DNA of 64,000 bases from Sphagnum compactum. Taxonomy: Eukaryota > Bryophyta > Sphagnopsida > Sphagnales. The stretch is from the NCBI GenBank assembly GCA_965153455.1, contig OZ234503.1:10049118-10113117 (forward strand), given 5' to 3'. Position numbers and translations under genes: made by a program. Below, in pieces: positions 12,014 to 24,331 of the stretch; position 1 is the stretch's first letter, and every line of letters starts with the position of its first letter. The notes below the pieces were generated by a model. It worked only from the letters and a program-made list of their open reading frames with translations. It did not search any database and was not told where the DNA came from.

Positions 12014-13460
12014 ACAAATGACAACTTTTTTTTGTCTTATGTCTTTTTTTTGTTAATGTTGATCGTCATTTCGTAGCCATGGGTCCTATTTGCATAGGAT
12101 TTTTTCTTTATTTTTCGTTGATTGTTTGCTTTCATTTTTTCTTCGAGTTGCGTCTACTCCTTCTCTCTTTTACCTTGTACTTTTGATTGATGGGTTCTTG
12201 ACCTTGATTTTTTTATATATATACATGGTTTTTCTCCTTTGATACCCAAGACCAATGTCACTTTATACATTAGGGTTCCAACTTGGTACCCACCCCAATG
12301 CTATTTTGGACCTTCCAAGCAAATATGATTGAACGACATAAACAACTCCCTTTTTTTATTTATGTGTGTATTTTGAGGGATCTCCCTCAATTTTATATGT
12401 TCTCATGTTCCCATGAAAATATTTCTTTTCTATGAAATGAGAAAGAAGGGAGGAATTAAAAAAAAAAAGTTGTTTTACGTAAGGGGAGGTTCTTATACTC
12501 ATGCGTTCTCCTGAAGTTTGGGAACACCCTCGGTCTAATGCCCTCGAGTGCCCCGCCCTCATGAGAAATGCATTCATACGGGAACCTACCCTACAACTTA
12601 AACCCAACGGAATCATATCATATGTCATTGATAATTTTATTTCATTTTCAAAATTGACTACCCCAGTTGAAGTTGATGATGAATAAAAAACGAGAAATAG
12701 AAAAGAGATGTTCCCAGAGATGTTCCCAAGAACCGACACTTTTACCTTGATGCTTTGGAGGGAGGCCTCTAACAAGGGGCTATATATTTAAACTGGGAAA
12801 TCTTCCGTTCGGACTCACAGACCCTGACTTAGTCCGAGGAAGGGAATGTTTGTACCGAGTGGGGTATCAGAAAAATGGCACCAAACCCCCCACCGGTTAT
12901 CAGAACGGTTCTTTAAAGTTGTGACCACCGTTCTCAAAAAATCATGTACCCGGTTTTTCCACTATAGAAACTGCATAAACCCCCCCCCCCCTTTTCGGGC
13001 ATCAGGGTGGTTCCGAGGGTCAAAGAACGAAGTACTTGGTTCTGATGCATCACCATGGTTATCAGAAAATCAAATACCCTGCTCTGTTGGTCATAACTAC
13101 GGTTCTCAAATCATCGGAAAACTTTAAAAAAAAGGAGTCAAATAACCGCCCGGCTATCCGTAGGTTCTTTCATGAAATGCCCGGTGGTTCATCATTTGAG
13201 GCTTTTGCGATTTCTGGGTTCTTTCAAAATACCCGTTCTTTCCTGAAACCACCGAACAATTGATTCGGTGAGGCGTTTGAAATAACCAGAACAAACAGAC
13301 GGCCGAGCAGTTCAAATACCCGGGATAGGCGGTTATCAAAAAAAAAAACAAAATGCTTGCCAACACTTGGGGGAAAAAAAGGGCTAACTTTCACTTACTA
13401 AATGGGACATGAAAAAAAGGGGCTTCCAAGAAGTAAGTATTGTGCACGGAGTTACTTTAA
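12014..13460. other. Spacer with degenerate GGTTATCAG/GGTTCT-type repeats
   Basis: 12014-12830 is AT- and T-rich and shows no gene. From about 12840 to 13340 short phrases such as GGTTATCAGAA, GGTTCTCAAA and GGTTCTTTCA recur irregularly between poly-C and poly-A runs. The pattern looks like an old repeat array or the body of an unrecognised element. Open frames here are short and unlike known proteins. Confidence 0.5.
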
Positions 13461-13676
13461 GGTGCATTCACACTTGGTTTTAAGGACTCTAGTATTAAAT
13501 CCCCTAACACCAAGCAAGCGAGTCATTTAGGACCTAACTAAACTTATTATTTATCATGAAGATTTTTTTATTAAGTTAACATTTATTTTACTATTAAACA
13601 ATCACCCATTTAACATTGGGTGCCACTTAAAATTTTTCACTTTGTTACACTAACTTAACATTAGTGTGAATGCACC
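13461..13676. mobile_element. MITE-like element, 216 bp, 14-bp perfect terminal inverted repeats
   Basis: The left end GGTGCATTCACACT and the right end AGTGTGAATGCACC are perfect inverted copies. Both are flanked by TTAA (13457-13460 and 13677-13680). A TA target duplication with 15-bp ends fits equally well. The interior is AT-rich and non-coding. The size and structure fit a non-autonomous DNA transposon. The superfamily is unresolved: TTAA suggests piggyBac-like, TA suggests mariner-like. Confidence 0.75.
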
Positions 13677-13768
13677 TTAAGTACAGAATGTGAAGGCCCA
13701 AGATCAAGGGTGTTATCAAAATAAGGGACCACTTAAGGCAGCAGTCAAGTTTATAAGAGAAATTGTTT

Positions 13769-13980
13769 TTGTACATCAAGTGATTTCACTAGATTTTGAG
13801 TGAATTAACAGAAAGTATTCTTGTACATCAAGTGATTTCATTAGATTTTGAGTGAATTAACAGAAAATATTCTTGTACATCAAGTGATTTCATTAAATTT
13901 TGAGTGAAATTTTAAGTGTGAGTTAACAGAAAGTATTCTTGTACATAAAGTGATTTCACTAGATTTTGAGTGAATTTAGT
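13769..13980. repeat. Four-copy tandem repeat, 52-bp unit
   Basis: Units starting TTGTACATCAAGTGATTTCA begin at 13769, 13821, 13873 and 13939. The third unit carries a 14-bp insertion. Identity between copies is high, so expansion is fairly recent. No function is apparent. Confidence 0.9.
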
Positions 13981-15239
13981 AATCTTAATAAACGAAGGTT
14001 AATTAAAAATAGTGAATTTCACTTGTCTAGTGAACATGGATCAATGAACTACACCCACCCACATTTGTAGTGCGTGAAGTGATGCTTGCATTCGACTTAC
14101 CCTCCAATCTGAGAGAGTTTCCAAGTGTAAAGCAACCAATGTTCCTCACTAAACAAAATGGAAGATCCCCCTCCCTCGCTCCCCCTTCCCTCCCTCGTGC
14201 TCCCATGGGGTAGCCAAATGAATCTTATGTATTAAACATGCGCTCCAAAAATACACTGTGAAATTTCTGGTAGTGCTTTTTCCATGGACAAAAAAAAAGG
14301 GGTCTTGAGAACTAATTGGGGTTGTCGTTCATAGTCCACCAAATCCCAACTGGACTTAATGTATTGTATGTAAGGAGTTTCTAAGTTTGGCAAAAACATA
14401 ATAATTTTACCAAGAACTGGTAGAATAATTTTTCTAGTCTAGTGAAACATTATTAATTAATTAATGAGGGTGAATGTCTTGTACCCTTTATTAATATTTC
14501 TGCCTCAACCCCCCTTTTCCTTTAAAATTAAACCTTTTTTTTTAATGGTATCCATAGGGTATCAAGGTTCCCAAAAAGAAATAAAAAAATTCTACAAGTT
14601 TTTTTTAAAACATAAGTAGAGCCCTAAGGGGCTGCCTCACTCAGGCCCTTAAACCCTATCATAGTGAGCAACTAGAGGGAGGAGGACCAAATTTTGTTGA
14701 TAAAAAATTAAACATTTTTGGTTCTGGTGAGATGCCATTTCTGTCAGGTGGTAACTGGGGTTAGGAACAACGTGTCAGAGAGTCACAGGGTTTCACCAGT
14801 GCAGGTTCCAAAGTGTAACCCATGTGGAACCTTTTAGCAATAACCTAACCCCAGTTTATTATCCCAAGAGGAAACAGGGTTAAACTTACATTATTATTAT
14901 TAGTGGCCCTTTTTTTAATTGGCAAAATTTTTTAAAATCGAAATGAAGTGATTTTAGAGCTTTTCAATCGCAAGACGTGAGTGAGTGAGGGGGGACAAAA
15001 ACACACAGAAGTAAAAATCGCCATATTTCTATAATTTGGTTCTCAGTGTGTAGCCAGAAAAATAGAAGGATGATTTATAGTTATGTACTTCATATATGGA
15101 TTATAGCCAAATTTGGCTTTATGGATGATCGCCTCTTTTTCTACATCTTCCTCGAACGATCACCACTTGTTTTACATGTTCCTATGGATGATCGCCACTT
15201 TTGGCTATTAATTTTTTACGTTTTTACGTTTTTTTTACC
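13981..15239. other. Spacer upstream of the flippase gene
   Basis: AT-rich sequence with poly-A/T runs, an imperfect TAATTAATTAAT run near 14455 and no recognisable gene or complete element. Base composition changes sharply to GC-rich at about 15240. Confidence 0.6.
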
Positions 15240-16079
15240 CCTCTTGAGTCCTGTTGAACTTCGTCTGACAACGGACCAGCGGACGCTCGGCGCAATTGCC
15301 CGCTCAGTCACCACCGGCGACCGGGTGCTGGCGTTTGCGGCGATGGCGGCCAAGAGAGCTTCTGTCCAGCAGCGCCGAGGCGACGACGACGACGAGCGAG
15401 CGAGCGGGCGTGCACTGCACCAAAACGCGCGCGGACTGGAACGACGACAGAAAAAAGTGCACCTGACTGGCAACATTGCTGTCTGGCTTGGTTGCGGATC
15501 TCCTGGGATTCTGTAAACGTGTTTCTCACTCTTTCTATTGATGTCTCCCTTCACAACTTTTGTTGCATTTTGAGCAAGTATTTGCGGATTTGGAGAGGCC
15601 GCAGCTCGGCGGGGAGCCGGCCGGGAATGTAGGGAGGGAGGAAGAGAACAGAGAACCTGGATACGTTTTCCGATCTCTTTGGATTCTACCTCCAGCATTT
15701 GCAGTTTTAGCAGCTTCTGAGGTGCTTGTGTGCTTTCTCCCGGCTCCGGCGTGTGTTTTGCGCTTTTTTGTTTGTCTTTTGGGGCCTATTATCTCTCTGA
15801 TGAATGCTGCTGTGGAGGAGTCGAGCGAAGAAGAAGAAGAAGAAAAAGAAAAAGAAAAAGAAGAACTAGTAGTAGGTCTGGTGTGGTTTTCGTCGCCTTC
15901 CGGGTTTCTGCCATTCTGTCGGGGCCTTGTTTCTGCTCGCATTGTTGTTCTAGTTGCAGCCGTGGAGGTGAGGAGATAGGTCGTCCTCATTTGTTTGGTA
16001 CGTGCAGCTGCTGTGTGTGTTGTTGTCGGGGTTTTCTCCGTTTTCTTTTTCCTTTTGGATCTCGAGTTTTGAAGTAGTT

Positions 16080-16116
<37 letters not shown>

Positions 16117-16774
16117 ATACTGCGTTGGATAGCATTTCCATTAGCTCTGCAATGAAAGGCTCCAACCAAAGAGTGCACAATGCCTTGATCTACCTATGTA
16201 CTCAACTACGACGGTAGCTGGGAACGAAGAACCCTAATGCAACAGCATCAAAGTTAGCTTTCTTGCTTTTTCTGGTCAAAGAAAAATTGACAGTAGTCGC
16301 ACGCAATACAATTCGGGTGCTGCATTTAGCAAATCCTGCAAGTTCATCGAGGAAATATTCTATTGTAGCAGTGAAGTAGCATTGGTTTCAGAAGTTAGAT
16401 CAAGTTGACTGAATATATCATGCACAGAGGAGGAAGCGAGGGCGAAGGATTCTGAGTGCACCGTGGCAAAGCTCAGCCTGTAGGTGCCATGTGTTTGCAA
16501 GGGAGTATTCAAGGGAGCTCAATCCAATTGGGAAATGGATAGTGGTGGGATGGTGAAATGGAGAGTGATGGCGAAGAACTTGGAAGCATGATGATGGAGA
16601 ATGGTCTTGAAATGGTGCATCAGACGCCATCACTGCCGTGCACTTTGAGTCTTGCTTCATTATGTTTTCATTCAAGGATTGACATCAAGGAACTGTTTCT
16701 TGTTCCATCTTTGCAAGGCCTCTAGTGGTTCCAAATATTGGTAGGGGAAGGGGGGACTTGTTCTTAGAGAGACA
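15240..16774 (+). promoter_or_regulatory. GC-rich 5' region of the flippase gene
   Basis: 15240-15720 is CpG-rich in an otherwise AT-rich setting, as expected around a transcription start and 5' UTR. A 32-bp GA tract (16083-16114) and short upstream ORFs lie between it and the start codon at 16775. The leader is probably long and may contain an intron, but I cannot place the transcription start or splice sites. Long open frames here on both strands are compositional. Confidence 0.5.
16083..16114 (+). repeat. (GA)n tract in flippase 5' region
   Basis: Uninterrupted GA dinucleotides about 660 bp upstream of the flippase ATG. Such tracts are known binding sites for plant BBR/BPC GAGA-factor proteins. 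A regulatory role here is inference. Confidence 0.9.
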
Positions 16775-19700
16775 ATGACTAATGCCAAGCCGCTCCTCAT
16801 CCCTTTACCACACTCAATTCCGTCACCGGATATCACCAGTCCCACATCCCCCATCGCCAATGGACAAAGCTGCTTCACACGGGTTCCTCTTGACAAGGAT
16901 TCACTCGGCACAAGCTCTTCTCATGGTTTCCGAACTCTAAGCCCAGTTACAACTGCCAAAACTTTAGCTTTCTCCCATCTCTCAAAACCCTCTTATCAGT
17001 CAGCCCATCCTTCACTTGGGCATGACTGCAGCATTTCATCCACTGAATCACAATCAAAGATCTCATTTGATCAGTCTGCGTATGAAACCTCTGAGTTAGA
17101 ACCTGATGTATCAAATCCAGAGTTAGAATCCTTTTCTAACCAGCCTCCACAACCTGAAGCAGCAGGAGATGAAGGTGTCCCTGCCAAGATCCAACAAGGG
17201 AAGCACAAGCAGTCGTTCTTTGATTTTTCAAGGTTCAAAGGCTCAGTGAAGACCCATGAAAATGAAACAACAGCTCCTCCTGCACCTCCAAGCAGTGTGG
17301 GATCTGTGCAGCACCTTGCATTTGACTCTAATGTACCTAACCAGGATGTGTGCACTGGCAGCTCAATGTCTAGCAAGAAAGAGGATCCTCAGTCAAGGAT
17401 TGTGTACATAAACAACCCTGTCCGAACTAATGAGAAATACGAAATGGCAGGTAACAGGGTGCACACCAGCAAGTACTCCCTGCTCACCTTTCTTCCTCGA
17501 AATCTCTTTGAGCAGTTCCATCGGTTTGCCTACATTTACTTCCTTGTCATTGTGATACTGAACCAGATTCCAGCACTTGCAGTATTTGGCAGAACAGCAT
17601 CACTCTTCCCCCTTGTGTTTGTTCTAGTCCTGACTGCAATAAAGGATGGCTATGAGGACTGGGGCCGCCATCGATCAGACAGAGTGGAAAACATGCGGAC
17701 GTCTTTAGTGCTCCAGGAGGGCCACTACAAGCCCAAGAAATGGGATCGTATCCAGGTTGGAGAGATGGTGAAGCTTCTTGCAAATGAAAGTGTTCCATGT
17801 GATATGGTTTTACTAGGGACTAGTGACCCATCAGGTGTGGCATATGTTGAGACCCTCAATCTTGATGGGGAATCAAATCTCAAGAGTCGATATGCAAGAC
17901 AAGAGACAGCAGACAAGCATCCAGAGTCAGGTCCTATTTCTGGATCTCTTACATGTGAGCTACCAAATAGAAACATCTATGAGTTTACTGCCTATATGGA
18001 ATTAAATGGAGAGCAAGTTCCACTTGGACCCAACAACATCATTCTTCGGGGCTGTGAAGTGAAAAATACTTCATGGGTAGTTGGAGTGGTTGTATATGCA
18101 GGTCGGGAAACTAAAGCAATGCTAAATAGCTCAGGAGCACAGTCGAAAAGAAGCAGACTGGAACAGTACATGAATAGAGAGACAGGCTGGCTAATCGTCT
18201 TCTTGATAGTAATTTGTTTGGTGGGTGGCTTTGGAATGGGCCTATGGGTTCAGACACATTTGCCATGGCTCCCTATTATCCAGTTCTACAAGCGCACAGG
18301 TGACTACATGTATACAAGTGTAGCTGGGGAGGCCATTATTGGTTTCTTGAGCTGCATTATCATTTTCCAGATTATGATCCCAATCTCTTTGTACATCTCC
18401 ATGGAAGCAGTCCGCCTTGGCCAATCTTACTTCATGATCCGGGACATGCAGATGTATCACCCTGGGTCTGATACGCGATTCCAGTGCCGAGCTTTGAACA
18501 TTAATGAGGATTTAGGTCAAATTAAGTACCTATTCTCTGACAAAACAGGGACCTTGACAGAGAATAAAATGGAGTTCCATACTGCAAGCATAGATGGCAT
18601 TGATTACTCTGATGCTTCAGTAGACCCTGATGCTGGAAATGCCGAAGCCTCTACCAGGCCTGAGAACTCCCATCAAATTGAAGGTTTGTTTGCATATTCA
18701 TACCAACATTATCTTTCTCAAGTTTAATTGTTGCATATCAGAGAATGTTCTCCTCATAAAGTTCAATTCCAGGAAAGCAGGAAGGCCTTTGATAACAGGA
18801 ACAAGGAAGCTAAAGGCACAGGTTGTGATGCTGACACATCTATATGTACTGGATGAACTTACAGGGCTAGCTGGCACAGAAGCATGGAGGCCAAAAGTCA
18901 TATCTAAAGTTGACCCAAAGCTTGTGCGACTTCTTCAAAGTCCTTTGCACACAATTGGAAGGAAAGTGGCACATGAGTACATGTTGGTCTTGGCAGCATG
19001 CAACACAATTGTGCCAACAAGGGTCAAAGTATCAGCTACAGGTCAGCTTGAAATGCATGCGGCCAACACTGAGGAAGGTGTGGGATCTGTGGAGTATCAA
19101 GGGGAGTCTCCAGATGAACAAGCATTAGTGTCAGCAGCTGCAGCTTATGGATATAGCCTTGTAGAGCGTACATCATCCAGCATTGTCATCAATGTCTTGG
19201 GTGAGATTCAAAGGTATGTGTGTGAAGCACATATGTTACACTGGCTCAAATTTGTTTGCAGTTTGATATAGCAAAATGATTGAAAAGTATCCTGGTGCTC
19301 AGTGCTGAGTTTTAAGTGTAATGTGATGATTGAACAGGTATGAAGTGTTGGGTATACATGAGTTTGACAGTGTTCGGAAGCGAATGTCAGTTGTGGTTGA
19401 GTGCCCTGACAGGACTATCAAGTTGCTTGTGAAGGGTGCTGATACTTCAGTTATGGACATTGTGGCCACTGTGACTGAAGCTCCCCAGTCTGTGAAGTCT
19501 GCAGTCCATGGTGACTCTTTGATGGAAGAAAAACACCGTGCAGAAGTAGTTCTGCGAACACTTGGTCATCTTGACAATTATGCGAGGGAGGGGCTGCGGA
19601 CACTTGTTGTAGCGTCAAAAACACTCACTCAAAGAGAGGTGTATCTTGTCACTTCGACCTAATCAGCATGCGATCATGCAACAGTACTGAGGATTAAGCA

Positions 19701-22700
19701 GTAGAAGTGCAATTTCAAAGTTAACAAGCAGGAGGTGATTGGAATTCTACATCCTCAGAACAGATGCTTAACCTTAGCTTTTCCATTTGCAGGTGGAGGA
19801 ATGGCATTTCCACTATGCAAAGGCTAGCACAGCTCTGAGTGATAGAGTGGCAATGCTACGGAACACAGCAGCTCTTGTGGAAAACAATCTTACTCTTCTT
19901 GGGTCTACTGGAATTGAGGACAAGCTTCAGGTAATGTTGGAATTTATAGAGAATATGTATAACACTTTCTACCTCCAGGGATCTTCTGATAGCTTTTTGT
20001 CTCTAAGTTTAACTTGAGTGCAATCTCATATGTTACCAGTGAACATTGTTCTGTGAGGGTGTTTGTCCCTGCACTCACCTCATGTTGCTTCAGTATACAA
20101 CTCTGCTTTCATCTTGCAGTTCTGACTCTGTCCTCATTAACATCAAGGTCATGGCTGTAATGCTACAAAGGCAGAGACTCAGGAGCATGGTCTCTAGGCT
20201 TAATGACTTTCTCTTTTGTGTGTTGGCACAGCAGCAAGGAGTGCCAGAGACAATAGCATTGCTCAGAGAGGCAGGTATTAAGGTATGGGTATTGACAGGG
20301 GACAAGCAGGAGACAGCCATCAGCATTGGATTCTCGTGTCTCCTGCTCTCACGGGACATGCAACAGATCATCATCAATGAGAACTCAAGAGTAGGTTGCC
20401 AGGAGGCAATAATGAATGCCAAGGCAATGCACGGAATTATGTCTACCCAGAAGGAAAGTAGATTCTCCTTCAGAAGACAAAACAGTCTAGGAGGTCGGAG
20501 TTTTAATAGTGAAGATGTCTCAAATGGAACCACAATGTCGATGGCAGAATTGACTTGGTATTCTGCAGGCAGTACAACGAGTGCAGATAAAAGAACAGTG
20601 GAAAGTGGGGTTACTCAAAGAAGAAGGAGAGACCAGCAACCCTTAGCACTTATCATTGATGGCAACAGCCTTGTTCATGCTTTATCAGAAGAGTTGGAAC
20701 AGGATGTAAGTACTCACTTCTCATACAATTGTCTTTGTGGGCATGCTTATAGTGCATTGTCTTGCTGTTCTTGACTGCAGTTGCAATTTCGAGTACATAT
20801 GTCTTGAACACATCTAGCAGGTGTAGGTGTATGACATCACACTGTCATAGCTGTGTTAAAGGAGGCTTGAACTTAATCATGTTATGATATGCACATTCAA
20901 GAGTGAGATGAATCATTTACATTCAATTCTGTCTGGTGTCAATTGGCAGCTCTATGAATTAGCAACAGCATGTAAAGTGGTTGTTTGCTGTCGAGTTGCA
21001 CCCCTGCAAAAAGCAGGCATTGTCTCCCTTGTTAAACGGAAAGCCAAGGAGATGACCTTGGCTGTTGGTGATGGTAAGCTCCCCACCTTCTTGAGGGCTT
21101 GCTTTTGCATATGAGCCAGTGCTTACTTTGATGTCATGATATCATGTGGTCTTCAAGCCCTTCTTCCACTCACCTGAAAAGTGCTGAATGGAATGGATGC
21201 AGGAGCAAATGATGTGTCAATGATCCAAATGGCTGATGTTGGTGTAGGCATTAGTGGACAAGAAGGGCGACAAGCAGTGATGGCATCGGATTTTGCAATG
21301 GGGCGGTTTCGGTTTTTGAGCCGTTTACTTTTAGTACATGGTCACTGGAACTATCAACGACTAGGTTATATGGTTCTTTACAACTTTTATCGTAATGCAG
21401 TGTTTGTCATGATGCTATTCTGGTGAGTTCTGAATCCCCTACTCCCATTGCATTCTGAAGTGGTGGAGAATCTCACTCCATGCCTTCGGAAATACTCAAT
21501 GAGCTGAGAGAGGTTGCCAACTGCCTAAAATCTAATGTAGGTTTCTCTTTTGTGCAGGTTCATATTTTATACAGCATTTTCTCCACAAACAGCCCTAACA
21601 GATTGGAACTTAGTCTTCTATTCTCTTCTGTACACCTCTGTCCCAACAATTGTGACAGGGATTTTAGATAAAGACTTGAGCCATAGGACATTACTAAACT
21701 ACCCACAACTTTATGGATCAGGTCAACGCGAGGAAGCCTACAATCAAACACTGTTCTGGGCCACCATGCTTGACACTCTCTGGCAAAGCTTAGTCATATT
21801 CTATGTCCCTTATTTTGTGTATAATGCCACTGATATTGACCTCTATGGTCTAGGCTGCCTCTGGCTAATAGCAGTGGTAGTGTTGGTCAATGTCAATCTA
21901 GCGATGGATATTTTGCGTTGGAACTGGGTGACACATGTTGCAGTTTGGGGCTCGGTTATTGCCACATTTGTCTGCCAGATAATCATGGACTCGCTATCAT
22001 TCTCAGATGATCTCCTGCCTCACTATTGGTAAGTTCTTTGTCAGTCCCTCAACATTCAAGAAAGTGTAGTGGGGCAGGAACAATGCCTTCTTTGCTTCTT
22101 TTTATTTGGTTCTTCATGTAAGAATGGTCCATATATGAAGTAAGTAGAGTGTTGAGTTTGACTTTGCACATGGGACATCTGAATTTAACCCATGGAAGTT
22201 CATGAAGACCTGCCAGTCTCGTGGAGTTTGTATGATTGTCTTCAGAATAGCATTCCTTGATCACAGCAGGAAAATGTTGAGAAGACATGTCTTCAGGTGG
22301 TGGCAGTGGTTGGCATATTCTCAGTTAAGTGATGAAGTTTTAATTGAGTTTCACAATGATCTCTAAGATGGTGGGGATTGGTGCAGGGTTGTTTATCACA
22401 TTGCTGGGGATGCCCGTTCTTGGTTGAGTCTCCTCCTTACTGTGATCATAGCATTGGTGCCACGCTTTTGTGTCAAGGTGCTGGTACAACGCATTTGGGC
22501 CTCAGACGTCCAGATTGCAAGGGAAGCTGAGATTATTGGAGGGCATTTTGATTGCCAATCTGAACACTCCATGGAGCTCAATGAGGTACCTCTCCCCTGA
22601 GCATCTCTAGAGCCATTGCTTATGTGCATACCAGGCACAGGCTTCTTACCGATTGCAGCACAGGGCCCTCAAGACTGGGCTGAGGAAATTTTTCTGCTGA
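16775..22700 (+). CDS. P4-type ATPase, phospholipid flippase (ALA1-like)
   Basis: Ten exons: 16775-18683, 18781-19213, 19338-19638, 19793-19930, 20235-20705, 20950-21073, 21203-21422, 21558-22028, 22387-22585, 22635-22700, giving 1,443 residues. P4-ATPases move aminophospholipids from the outer to the cytosolic leaflet with an ALIS/CDC50 beta subunit. Visible motifs are the N-terminal family block from about residue 208 ([33 protein letters not shown]), the actuator loop [14 protein letters not shown], the phosphorylation site DKTGTLT (D589), nucleotide-domain SPDEQALV and KGAD (about 813), TGDKQETA (about 948) and [10 protein letters not shown] (about 1123-1132, split by intron 6). A C-terminal membrane domain follows in exons 7-9. 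The core matches Arabidopsis ALA1 best. The Ser/Pro-rich N-terminal extension of about 207 residues is much longer than usual. The end is ambiguous: without the last splice, exon 9 reads to a stop at 22600. Confidence 0.93.
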
Positions 22701-24331
22701 CAACCAAATTTTGCCATTTTGAACCTGCTTCTCTGTACATGACTTCCTTTCTCAAGACATGCAATTATCAAATAATCTAGAAGAGAATTCTATGATGTTC
22801 ACTGGAAAGATCAGAGGGTGTTGCGCCCATTGTTGCACCATTGGCAACAAAATTGAATGTGTATAATGTGCTTCAGCAGTCTATGTCACAGGTTGGTACT
22901 TTTTCTGCAGATGGAGAAACCATAGTGCAGTCTGTTTGCCATGTAGCTGATTCTTGCTGAGACAGGTGCTGCTGGATCAGAGACTATCTTTTAGCAATTG
23001 GTGCTTTACAATTCACTGTAACTGTACCACTTCTTTTTCATTATAACTGCCTTTCTGGATTCTCATCCTCCTCCATGATTTCTTTTCCATTGAAATCATA
23101 AAACTAGAGTCTCAATGCTTGAATCTCTGAGATTTGGTGTGATCATGGCTCCCTCTTGCTATTGAGATTTGGCTCAAGTTGACTTCAATTTTTCCTCCCA
23201 CCTTGGTATGCCTCTCTTTGGTCTCATGCTTGTTATGTGTGGCTATGAATATGGTTAAAGAGAAACATCAGCCATTGCGATTTGACTAAGTTTGTCCGGT
23301 GCCACTTGTATAACACTCTGCTGTGTATTGAACTTACAGAGGTGTCCTACCACCTATTTCTTTCCCAGTTTCTTTCCTATTTCTGTTGTAGCCCCACATT
23401 CGAACAGCCAATGTTCTTTAGACAATACTGTTGTCTGCTGAGCCGCAGCACCTTCTTGCTTCCATAACCTTGTGATCGATACAGGATGTAATAAAACGAT
23501 GGAGGGAACCTCTGTTGGCACAGTTATAGTCACGACTAAACTGTGAAATACATTTGAGCCAGTAGGAGAGCCCGTGTGTGACTGCAGTAAGAAGACAGAG
23601 ATCAAGCTACTTATCATGAGAAGACTATTGAGCAGTGAGGGTTGCAACTAATCAAAGGTAATCATCGTAGAGTTCCCAGAGACATGTTAAATAAACATAG
23701 GTAGCAGCACAAATGGTTGATCAATACACATCCTCACTACTATTAGAACAGACAGGCCAGGAGGTTGCCTAGAACTGCAGTGTGCAAGTATCCATTCAGC
23801 TGCTCTCTTAACTGTAAAGAGTCCAAGCTGTTGATAAATTCATCACTGTTGGCTCTAGCTTTCCATCTCTCACTCTCAATCCATATTCTTTATCACCCAC
23901 ACTAGCAGTGACTCAAATCAGACTTGGAAGTAGACCAAACCTTATTGGTGTGGCCAATGGCAGTATTTATGACAAAGACTGATCTTCTCTAACAGATCAA
24001 AATTTCAGATACTACTGTAACAGTGTTGCTAGTAAATGTGGAAGCATTGAGTGAGTACCTTGCAACAGCACACAAAAAATAGCAACCTGTACTAACCACC
24101 AGAAAAAAGAGTTGGGACTTCCCATGCCAATAAATGACCTCAATTTCACTACATACATGGATAATTTTTGTCTTTGCCTGCAATGAGCCATCATCAAGGA
24201 CAGCCAACCCAGCCAGCCTAAATCCCAAGATCGTTACAAGACCTTGATCTAGCTGCAGCTTATCCGTACACAAGCCCATTGTGGCATACCATTCAATTGG
24301 ATTCAGTATGGTCAATGTTACCCTGTGATTT
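22701..24331. other. Convergent intergenic region, flippase / TVP38-like
   Basis: This holds the 3' UTRs of the plus-strand flippase and the minus-strand TVP38-like gene. T-rich stretches suit 3' UTRs. I see no further coding exon or repeat. Open frames near 23280-23650 are short and unlike known proteins. Confidence 0.6.

Noticed and set aside
12356-12775. 139-codon minus-strand ORF
   Set aside because: Lies in low-complexity spacer and resembles no protein.
15046-16077. Several 115-160 codon ORFs on both strands
   Set aside because: All lie in the GC-rich, stop-poor 5' region of the flippase gene. They are rich in Ser/Arg or Glu/Lys repeats with no conserved domain.
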